The notes under the pieces: generated by a model
What the model was told of the DNA's origin: nothing
The model's database searches: none
Seen by the model: only the letters and a program-made list of their open reading frames with translations
Assembly (NCBI GenBank): GCA_009746045.1
Contig: RPFO01000156.1
Location: 6,226,947-6,290,946, forward strand
DNA: 64,000 nt
Direction: 5' to 3'
Origin: Mesostigma viride
Lineage: Eukaryota > Streptophyta > Mesostigmatophyceae > Mesostigmatales > Mesostigmataceae
In this document: in pieces, positions 56,501 to 64,000 of the stretch
How positions within the stretch are numbered: the stretch's first letter is position 1
How the letters are laid out: every line of letters starts with the position of its first letter
Position numbers and translations under genes: made by a program

Positions 56501-57193
56501 TGGCCGCAGCCACGGCATGTGGGTGCTCTGAGAGGAAGAGGATGGTGCGCTATCGGGCAGAGTGGGGAATCTAGAGTCATCTGGCACAGGGAGGCTGGCA
56601 GGGAGGGTACCGGAGTGGGGGTCGGCGTGGGTGGACGCTGATGTGTCCTCATGCGTGAGCGGTTCTTGCTGCCTGCTGGGCAAATCAACTGCAGGCATCT
56701 CCAGCTCTGACCTGTCTGAGCTGTTCAGGCCCGAGCCAATAACCGTATGTGCAGATCCCCCTGTAACACCCAGGTGGCTCCCTGAGGTGAGAGAATATTG
56801 GCCATTACTCGAGGCTTTTAGAAGAGAGACCGAGCGTTTATGGTAGTCGTCAAGGCTGGCCGGCGGCCCTTGCGCATTCCGGGTGTCGTTCCGGCTGCTA
56901 TCCTCTTTTAGGAACCGGTAATTGTCGTTGTCATCGTCACGGTCACTCTCGGTGTCGGCGGCAAGGTCGTCAGCGTCTACTTCTCGCAGAAGTCTTTCCA
57001 GGCGCAAGCGGAGTTCGGTGTCGTCGGCAGCGCGCTGGTGAAAGGGTGCCTGCGTGAGAAGTGCCAGTGCCACCGTCGCCAGGATAGCCACCGCCGCTAT
57101 GGCCCTCCCAAACCGTCGGGCCCTTCGCGGACCAGGTCGCTCCGGCGCTGTCGGTTGGCGTGGAAGCCTGGAGCGCCCAAAATTGCGCAGCAT
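50502..57193 (-). CDS. GT31/Fringe-like glycosyltransferase, type II membrane protein
   Basis: Five exons on the minus strand from in-phase GT-AG sites: 57193-56115, 55713-54375, 53815-53652, 53062-52713, 50746-50502. Together they give 3,177 bases (1,058 residues). An Arg-rich N-terminus is followed by one hydrophobic segment at residues 31-47 (AIAAVAILATVALALL), a Golgi-type signal anchor. A Ser/Gly/Pro-rich stem of about 750 residues fills exons 1-2. The catalytic part begins in exon 3 (DLIEALQRTWLQW, KWW) and exon 4 carries KWYLLVHDDTYIYVRRL with the metal/nucleotide-sugar DxD-type site, GGWLNGGAGVVLSGAL (the GGAG block of Fringe and related beta-1,3-glycosyltransferases) and ATDVVLACCVQD. 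Exon 5 is Cys-poor and ends GGIKPSK. The donor sugar is unknown. The stem is far longer than in animal Fringe. The start of exon 3 is the least certain boundary. Confidence 0.75.
51313..51932. repeat. 62-bp satellite, ten head-to-tail copies
   Basis: Exact 62-bp periodicity (starts 51313, 51375 and so on to 51871), unit opening GTGAGACCTGTGGGATAG and closing TATCGTGTAG. The variable site GAGCACC/GAGTACC alternates between most neighbouring units, giving a 124-bp higher-order period. It is in the last intron of the glycosyltransferase gene. Confidence 0.97.
52438..52478. repeat. GCAT tetranucleotide array
   Basis: About ten self-complementary (GCAT)n units with one GAAT break, in the last intron of the glycosyltransferase gene. 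Confidence 0.95.
53846..53945. repeat. ATGATGTCA-rich imperfect tandem repeat
   Basis: Repeated TTCGATGATGTCA and GTCATGTGTCAT words in the intron between exons 2 and 3 of the glycosyltransferase gene. Confidence 0.7.
54085..54368. repeat. C-rich (CCCCCCTTCG) tract in an intron
   Basis: Runs of seven to fourteen C separated by TTCG or TACG, directly after the exon 2 5' splice site (read on minus as G-rich). Frames open across it are artefacts of the repeat. Confidence 0.9.
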
Positions 57194-59010
57194 GGTGACC
57201 AGGAACGATATCCCAAGGACACGTTCCTAATTGATGCACTGCCACGGGACCGTTTCTCGAAGGCAGTTTTTCCAAACTCCACGCATTCATCTGCAGCTAC
57301 GGGTGCGACTCCAACACGAACACCATGATAACTTCCCACAAGGGCTGAAGAGGAATTACAGCTGCTTTGCTGCCTTGATGCCGCATTCTGAGTGGAATGT
57401 TATTCATGAATTCGACGTCCTTCCAAACCCCGCTGTCGTCAGTAGAAAGTGGCAATTCGTGTCACCTTCCTGACCCGAGCATGCTCAGAAGAAGATTAAT
57501 CCACCTAGCACAATTCTAATGGAGGTGCTGGGTAATTCTTCGTCCAAATTTGGTATGTAGTGTGCAGCGAGGTTAGGAATAGCAAGACTGCGTAGAACTT
57601 TTAGCAGTGCATCACTGCACAATCATGATCAGTTTGCTGACGAAGGGTATATACTAGTTATTACCCAAGGGCTGGGAAAGTGCAATATTATTTTCGGCTT
57701 CGCAGTTAGCGCCCTCTGGCCAGCTCATCAGGAATGAACAATGAACCAAGTATGCACCGAGTTGTGCTGCCGCAGGTCACCAACTGCACATGGTTTGGCA
57801 CAGCTTAAACTTTTGGCACGTCTTGCGTACAGGCTCAAGACAGGCTTGCCACAAACTGTGTGTAACCGCTTTTGCCATGCCGGTTTTAGACATCTAGATA
57901 GGAGGCAGATAGGCAGAAGGTCGTAACTCGAAAGATGAAACTGTCAAGTGTTGAGAAATTCGAGGCCTAAAAATTAAAACTACGAAGGATACCTTTTTTA
58001 AAAATGAAGCACCAGACCAGCAGGCCGGGCAGCCGCAGTCTCCGACCTCGGTCCGTTTGCGCGTCAGTGTAAAAAATCATTACTCAAGCACTCCGTCTCC
58101 TCATGAGTGCCTCATCTAAATAATTAGGTATATGGTTGATGTTGTCTTACCCTTCTCTTCACCACGCGAACAAGGGACGGCTGTGATCGAAGAAGTTTTC
58201 CTCCCTTTTGACTTATTCCAAATTTTGACAGCTCAGCTCGTGCAACTGAAGCGTGCCGTAGTAGCAAGGTCGTTGAGATGCACAAATAAGCCTCGCATTG
58301 AGAGCAATGGTGCGTACTTCCTGTGCGGCATTAGTAAGTGTAAGCAAGCGGCTGCCCACGGTAGTTGTTTTTGGATTTAATGGCCGGAACGACGTACATA
58401 CCATGGTGCAGTGGCATGGGACGAGGCACATCTACGATCTGAGTACTCATGACGGATGGGGGCCAATGTTTTTTGCGTGTATGCTTCAATTGGCTTGCAT
58501 ATCAAGGAGACAACCATATGAATGGATGGGGGGGCATGCGTGATCAAACTTACTTACGTAGTTACTGCAGTGTAGCAGAGTGTCCAGTAGCAAAACAGAG
58601 AGGAGGCCGCCGCGCACTACGCATATTGCATAAGCCGGCACTATGCATAGCATTATGCAATACTAATTGCATAATAGTATTGCATAACTATTATGCAATA
58701 CTAATAATTTAGTATTGCATAACATACTAAACTATTTTATGTAATAATTTAGTATTTTTACATATACGGAAAATGCGTAAAACGGACTTGCATTGCCCCG
58801 ACTTGCTTCAGGCATGAGCTAACATAGCAGATGTTGCCATAGTAGGTGGCAAAGCAAAGGAGCGAATGATGCAAGATGGGGAACAGAAGAATAAGACTGA
58901 GAGCTCTTATATATTGACCAAATTGAGATAAATTGATGAGACAGTCATAATCTTGCTCACCACTAGACACTCCCGTCCAGTTAGGCTCGAAACACACGCC
59001 CTGATCAAGC
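57194..59010. other. Upstream flank of the glycosyltransferase gene, no other gene
   Basis: No coding region is supported. The promoter of the minus-strand gene is expected in the first few hundred bases, but no motif stands out. A 12-bp micro-insertion candidate lies at 58505-58520, and an AT-rich palindrome cluster at 58615-58760. Confidence 0.5.
58615..58760. repeat. Cluster of TATTGCATAA words in alternating orientation
   Basis: At least six copies of TATTGCATAA or its reverse TTATGCAATA, interleaved with ACTAAT, giving several overlapping inverted repeats in 150 bp. Confidence 0.8.
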
Positions 59011-59224
59011 AAGCTGTTTCCGGCCCCACTGCCTAGGTCATCTAGTCACTCTACACGTAAGCCAGCCATAAATTCAATTCACAAGGCTACACATTTCCAT
59101 CACCATTAACATATTCATCATCCTAAACGACTCGAACACGCGGACAAGATAACGGCAGGCTCGAGCTACCATGGTCCGGATTCTCCCGATTTCTGGCCTA
59201 CGCTGGTTGTCAGTCTCCTTGATA
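59011..59224 (+). repeat. Short interspersed repeat ending GTCTCCTTG, second copy
   Basis: Collinear with 22285-22498 over about 214 bp, with small differences (a three-base insertion near the 3' end). It is followed by ATAATC. A partial third head lies at about 59404-59450. Confidence 0.7.
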
Positions 59225-59451
59225 ATCTCGGACTTTTGAAAACATGGCATGGCTACGTAATGACTGACTAGCTAGACCTTTTCGGTGCTTTTCCATTTGC
59301 GGGTATTTTCCTCGTAAATGGTGGGAGAGCGATCGCACCAATGACCAGTGCTCACCACTAGACCCTCCCGGCCAGTTAGGCTCGAAACACACGCCCTGAT
59401 CAAGCAAGCCGTTTCCGGCCACACCGTCTAGGTCATCTAGTCGCTATTCAC

Positions 59452-59750
59452 GTAATTAATTTACGTACAGAACTCCGTACGTTGGGAGTATACGTAGCAC
59501 ATGGCACTGCGAGCTCGAGGGGGGCCTATGGTTTTAAATGCATTGTGGGCAACCTGCAGGTGGGGGAGGTAAACAGCCACCTGCTCTAGGTGCACAAGGT
59601 GCACCTGCACCTCCATGTATTCCAGCAGCTAAGGTGTGGACATGGGGTGGAAGATATGATCATTGTGGCTAGGCAATAGCTAGGGCATGACATCTCCAGA
59701 GAGGACCTCTCTGCATGGGCAAAGCATGATAAAATATTCTAAAGCTAATG
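59452..59750 (-). mobile_element. LINE 3' UTR fragment, inverted
   Basis: Read on the minus strand it is LINE 3' UTR (GGTGCAGGTGCACCTTGTGC region) ending in a stem-loop with a GTAC insertion in its loop side (about 59466-59498) and a short TTAA tail. No coding sequence. Confidence 0.6.
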
Positions 59751-59759
59751 CGTCATGTC

Positions 59760-60033
59760 TTCACGTATGCAAGCCATACTTTCAATGCATGAACAAGGCT
59801 ACACATTTCCATCTCCATTCATGTTTGCACCCATCCATCCATCCATCGGGGTTAATGCTCCGTGACTCCCCAACGGGAGCACGAGTCTAATTAATTAATT
59901 AATTAATCTCCATTCATTGAATCATCGATCCAGAACCAGATCGACAACGCGGAAAAGATAACGGCAGGCTTGAGCTACCATGGTCCGGATTCTCCCGATT
60001 TCTGGCCTGTGCGCTGGTTGTCTTCTTGACAGG
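59760..60033 (+). repeat. Third interspersed-repeat copy, interrupted by a nested insertion
   Basis: Matches the middle and end of the 22285-22498 repeat, but 83 bp are inserted after CTCCATTCAT. The copy ends CTGGTTGTCTTCTTG at about 60029. Confidence 0.65.
59823..59905 (+). mobile_element. 83-bp LINE 3' end with 12-bp target duplication
   Basis: ATCTCCATTCAT at 59811-59822 and 59906-59917 flank an insert consisting only of CACCCATCCATCC, the stem-loop (59861-59883) and a TTAA tail. This equals the last 83 bases of the family B LINE at 47.5-48.3 kb and defines that family's 3' terminus precisely. Confidence 0.8.
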
Positions 60034-60830
60034 TTCTGTAAGGCGTGGACCCTGGACCAGGCGCTGAGCAAGCAGCTGAACGGCACAGTCACTCAAATCA
60101 GCTCCGTCACATCCTCGGCGTCCGCTACCAAGACCGCCGCACCTGGGGCGAGCTCTACTGCGAGCTCCCTCTTGTCACCCATACCATCCGACACCGCCAT
60201 CTCCGCTTTGCCGGGCCACACCCACACTGGCATCTAGGCTAGACGGCACAGTTTACAGGATGCTCCGACAGGTCCTCAACGTAGGGTTTTCCAAGCGCCC
60301 GTCATCAGAGTCTTTGTATCAGGGCATGCCCCGTGTTTCGGACGAGATTAGACAGCGTAGGATAGCATTTGTAGGACACCTTGCTCGCACCAGCCAGGTC
60401 GACACCGCCCTTGGTCTGGCCGGCCCCCAGCGGCTTGGGCAGCCAGGACGGCACATTCTGACCTGGCCTGGCCCCAAGGACATTCCCAAAAAGGTAGGGA
60501 AACGTGTCACGAACTACGTACAGATGTTGCTGGAGGACCTACTGGTCCCAGCCCAGTTTGAATACCGCATCCACTCTCTCTCCCTTCTTTGGACTGCCAT
60601 GCAGAACAAGACGCGGTGGAAGCCGATTGTCAAGGCTCACACGCCCGACCCTGTGGGCAAACCACCTCCCCCCAAGCGGAGGAGGCGTTTTGATGAGTCT
60701 AGGGTAGTTAGGATTTTTTTTCTAGACAGTTCGATTACGCGGCTCCTTCCATCCCACCCCACCATCAAGGAATATGTGCTACATGATCTCCCAACGGAGG
60801 CATGTTATAATTTAATTTAATTTAATTTAA
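60034..60830 (+). mobile_element. Chimeric LINE ORF2 fragment
   Basis: 60040-60234 encodes a third ORF2 type (KAWTLDQALSKQLNGTV, then in another frame RHILGVRYQDRRTWGELYCE and RHRHLRFAG). At 60235 it switches to family A at the homologous point (LDGTVYRMLRQVLNVGF) and continues to a stop after RRRRFDESR near 60820, with the stem-loop at 60781-60805 and an AATTT tail to 60830. The switch at the aligned position suggests recombination or RT template switching. Confidence 0.7.
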
Positions 60831-60833
60831 TTT

Positions 60834-61167
60834 ACTCTCTGCTGAGATGCCATGTGTACACCAGCTATAGCCTAGCCACATACCTTCTACCCCATATGTC
60901 ATGCAGGCCTTCTAGGCCCTCTCCTCAAGCCGCCCCCCTGGGTGCCTGTGCTTGCATGTTAAGGAGGCATGAACCATCATGGCGGTGCAGGTGCACCTTG
61001 TGCACCCAGAGCAGGTGATAGTTGTACATCCTCCACCTGCGCATGCAGGTTGTCGCCCTGATTGTATTACAAACCCATAGATGCCCCTTTCTCAGCTAGG
61101 GCTATGCACATGTTACATATGCTCCCAACGGAGCTATGATTTTAATTAATTAATTAATTAATTAATT
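60834..61167 (+). mobile_element. LINE 3' UTR fragment with stem-loop and TTAA tail
   Basis: Noncoding UTR (GGCGGTGCAGGTGCACCTTG at about 60980), then the stem-loop at 61115-61139 (GCTCC, CAAC, GGAGC) and a long TTAA tail from 61143. Confidence 0.65.
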
Positions 61168-61655
61168 AATTAAACTCGTGCTCCCGTTGGGGAGTCACGG
61201 AGCACCGAAGTGCTTTTAATCCCTGTGTGTGCACTACAGGAGAAAGGGCAGAGACCCCCAGTCTCCTTCATGCCAAAGGCATGCCACAGCTGCAATCGGG
61301 CGCGGCTAGCTAAAAGGACAGGCTAACGATCCGGCAAACTGTGGGTGCAATAAGACCCATGTGAGCATATCATAGCAAGGAGCGTGGGCAGGTAATCAAT
61401 TAATTAATTAATGGATGGGTGCAAACAGTCCTACCGGTCTATAATCTATCTACAACAGCTATCTACATCTATTCTATATCTATCAACTCAAGCCACAAAG
61501 ATCAGCCCAACCCCGCTAGGGGACCTGTCTGGCGTGCTTCCCGTATGTTTGCACACGCGGGCGCTTCCCCACGGGGGGTAGGCTCGTTGTCCTCTATGAC
61601 CTGGGCCCACTTGGCCTTGTCCATCATCTTTTTAGCTTGTGCTTGTTTACGGAGG
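61168..61655 (-). mobile_element. Two inverted LINE 3' ends
   Basis: 61168-61391 is the reverse of the LINE copy 1 3' UTR (16.59-16.78 kb) with its stem-loop at 61177-61199. 61392-61645 is a reversed family B ORF2 end (KKMMDKAKWAQVIEDNE and UTR) with its TTAA tail at 61392-61410. The two share abutting TTAA tails with the fragment on the left. Confidence 0.7.
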
Positions 61656-61676
61656 CATGAACCATCATGGCGGTGC

Positions 61677-63576
61677 ACGTTTGAGCCCCAAATTCAGCTG
61701 TGAATATCACTATCGCTTCGTCTTTCTAAGACGCACATGCTGATATAATTTTCCGAATCTAACACGCAATATATGACGAGCAAACGTCCTTTGACGCAAC
61801 GCAGTTTGGCGGATGCGCTCGCCCATGAAAATGCGGCAGCTGCGGCTGCAGCTTCGCCATCAGGTCCGGCAGGCAGCGGTGACACTAGTCGTGCACTGGT
61901 AGCCACCCAGCAACCTCCCGGGCTTAAAGCCTCGCCATCGGCATCGCCTGACCCGAAACGCACCCGCCCAGCCGACAAAACAGGATGGTCCCGCCCCTCG
62001 GAACCGCGCTTTCGGTTCCACCCTTTCAAGGTCGATGATCACGACTGGAACAACATGTCTCCTGAGGATGCTATGGACTGCATCTTCTTCGGGGACTACG
62101 CCTCGCTTTACGACCTGTGCCTCCATCTCTCCGACCAAGGTCGCCTTCTCCTCTGCAGCAACGGCAGCCCCTGGCTAGCCTCCGGCGCCATGCTTGGCTG
62201 CACCCGCCCCGAACTCCAGCACACCGTCCTCAACTCCCTTCTCCAGCGCTCTGACGGCGAGATCTGGGCTCCATCCATCTGCGCCTCCACCCTCCGTTCC
62301 ATCCTCACGGAAGCCTTTCAGCAGCACGTGACCCCCCTTGCTGCCGACATTTCAGCAATCGGCGGCACGCTGACTGCTGAACTTCCTCACATTTCCACCG
62401 CCGCCGCCTCCACCTCCACCGCCGTTTCCGCCTTCACTGCCGACATCAAAGCCCAGCTCCTCGACCTCGACCAACGCCTTCAAGCCCGGCACCGCCACCG
62501 CCCTTGAGAGCTTGCATGACACCGCCGGCCTCACCGCCCAAGCGGTGCAGGAAATCGCTGCCCAGCCGGCACCTGCTGGCCCGGCCAGTGATGTTCCCTC
62601 CACCTGGGCGGACTTGCTTAAGCAGCACACCACCTCCACCACCTCCACCATCTCGGCACAACTCAAGCAACAAGCCCTCGACCTTCGCGAGGAAACCGAC
62701 ATCGCCCGGCGCAGCCACAATGTCATCGTCAAGCACTTCGACCAGCCGGCAGGTGAGACCTCCACGAGCCTTCTTGAGGCATTTAAGCGCGACATTCTTG
62801 CCCCCATGCTACTTACTGGTGAGCTGGACATGTCGGCTGTCCGCCTCCCCCGCGCGCGGGGGAAGGCTGGCCCGGCACCCGTGCTCCTCACCTTTAAGTA
62901 CATGACGGACAAGCTGTCGTTCCTTAAATGCCGCAAGAAGCTCTCGAGGACTCGCTTCACGCTGGACGACGACTTGACCCTGGCCCAGCAACAGCGGCGA
63001 CGCGAGCTATGGCCGACCTACCTTCAGCTCCGGCACAGCGCAGGGGGGAAGCCGGTATACTGGAGCCCTGGGGGCGGTCATCCACGTTGACCACAAGCCC
63101 TGGCAGCCCCCTCCTGCCACCCCAGACTATGGAATTCATACCAGTAGTGTAGATTAGTCAGGCTTAGCCTAGCATGTGGCCCACGCGCATGTGCGCCCAT
63201 AATGGCCCCCATGGATGTTGTCTACAGAATTTAGCCAAGCCCTGCCTATAACGGGACCCCCATGGATGCTGCATTAAGAATTGAGCCATGCTATGCCATG
63301 CAGAGAGATGCTCTCTGTCGAGAAGCCATGTCCTAGCTCTTGTATAGCCATGATGATCTTCCTCCCTCACAGGCATGCTCCCCCCTTACCCGGGCATAGC
63401 GTGATAGACCATGAGGGTGCAGGTGCCCTGGTGCACCTAGAGCAGGGGTAGCTTACATTCCCACCCTTGCATGAAGTAGCCTAGAATGTATGATAGGCCA
63501 TATGCCCCTTCTCTGGGCTATGTGCTACATATACTCCCAACGGAGTTATGTTACAATTCAATTCAATTCAATTCAA
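61677..63576 (+). mobile_element. LINE copy 3: ORF1 only, no ORF2
   Basis: 5' UTR (CGTTTGAGCCCCAAATTCAGC and on), ORF1 at 61773-63090, a 3' UTR of about 437 bp, the stem-loop at 63527-63551 and an AATTC tail to 63576. It is closely related to copy 2 and has the best-preserved ORF1 in the window. Confidence 0.8.
61773..63090 (+). pseudogene. LINE ORF1 protein, one frameshift (copy 3)
   Basis: ATG 61773 begins MTSKRPLTQRSLADALAHEN. The N-terminal domain has FRFHPFKVDDHDWNNMSPED and IFFGDYASLYDLCLHL, followed by an Ala/Thr-rich helical region. A four-base insertion relative to copy 2 near 62488 shifts the frame. The second frame carries HDTAGLTAQAVQEIAAQ, VIVKHFDQPAGETSTSLLEAF, RLPRARGKAGPAPVLLTF, KLSFLKCRKKLSRTRFTLDDDL and QQQRRRELWPTYLQLR to about 63090. 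The design is that of an L1-type ORF1 RNA-binding protein with a coiled-coil-like centre. A single indel makes it defective. The VYWRG near the end is altered to VYWSPGGG by a small insertion. Confidence 0.8.
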
Positions 63577-63745
63577 TGGCGGTGCAGGTGCACCTTGTGC
63601 ACCCAGTGCAGCTTGATAGTTGTACATCCTACACCTGCAGGTTGTCGCCCTGAATTGTATTACAAACCAATAGATGCCCCTTTCTCAGGGCTATGTGTTA
63701 CATATGCTCCCCACGGAGCTATGATTTTATTTAATTAATTAATCA
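63577..63745 (+). mobile_element. LINE 3' UTR fragment with stem-loop
   Basis: GGCGGTGCAGGTGCACCTTG through the stem-loop at 63700-63724 (loop changed to CCAC) and an ATTTAATTAATT tail. A near duplicate of 60980-61160. Confidence 0.65.
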
Positions 63746-63749
63746 TCTT

Positions 63750-64000
63750 TTCTCAAATTGCACAGAGAGGCCTAGGCCCCCCATGTCCTCTACTAGAGCT
63801 CTGCTCTTTGAAGGTGCGGGCCTTGCGGCGTCTAGACTCTAGCGTCACGGGGCCCGGCCCATGTCAGGAGGTGCCAGCCAGGCTGAGCTGGGCGCAGTCC
63901 CGCATGGGGGCCACGTGAGGGGTCTACCTGGTTGGTGCGAGCTAGGTGCCCTACTAGCTGCAGGCGCCGCTGCTTAATGGTGCTGGAGATATATGGCATG
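63750..64000 (-). mobile_element. LINE ORF2 fragment, family B, inverted, running off the window
   Basis: On the minus strand it encodes MPYISSTIKQRRLQLVGHLA, TNQVD and PGTSxHGPG-like blocks homologous to 47710-47940. It is truncated by the window edge. Confidence 0.65.

Overview
The window looks like nuclear DNA of a green alga or other green-lineage eukaryote. The main reason is a multi-exon gene (33.5-41.6 kb) that encodes a SHAQKYF-type Myb domain together with the 'LCL' domain of plant REVEILLE4/6/8 clock factors. GT-AG introns, non-LTR retrotransposons, TTAA-flanked and Helitron-like DNA elements and very long microsatellites all fit a repeat-rich eukaryotic genome. The species cannot be fixed from the sequence.

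Layout. 1-2750 is CCCTCT/CT low-complexity DNA with an embedded TTACGC array. 2.76-13.96 kb is a compact, one-strand cluster of at least six genes: a small acidic protein, a MYND-finger protein, a small basic protein, two proteins sharing a C-x4-C-x10-C-x2-H motif, and one large eight-exon gene of unknown function. Its spacers and several introns carry about 21 same-strand copies of a small hairpin motif found nowhere else in the window. 14.5-24.9 kb is a transposon graveyard: two LINE copies that contain ORF1 but no ORF2, a 1.7-kb piggyBac-like element inserted in a LINE tail, LINE ORF2 debris, Helitron-like copies, a 1.2-kb GGT array and an inverted LINE ORF1. 24.9-33.4 kb has minisatellites, C-rich DNA and two more Helitron-like copies in inverted orientation, with no supported gene.

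33.5-41.6 kb is the REVEILLE-like gene. 41.6-50.3 kb is gene-poor and holds a mosaic of LINE fragments. 50.5-57.2 kb (minus strand) is a five-exon gene for a type II membrane glycosyltransferase of the GT31/Fringe kind. 59-64 kb is again nested LINE debris, including a third ORF1-only copy.

Two patterns tie the repeats together. Nearly every LINE-type 3' end in the window, across at least two sequence families, ends in the same bulged stem-loop with a CAAC loop, supported by compensatory changes, followed by a short tandem tail. A second family leaves insertions as short as 12-38 bp ending in GTTGTCTCCTTG between direct repeats. At least five apparent frameshifts in otherwise good genes fall in or near homopolymer or G-rich runs, so they may be assembly errors rather than decay. 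All statements rest on reading this sequence; no database search was run.
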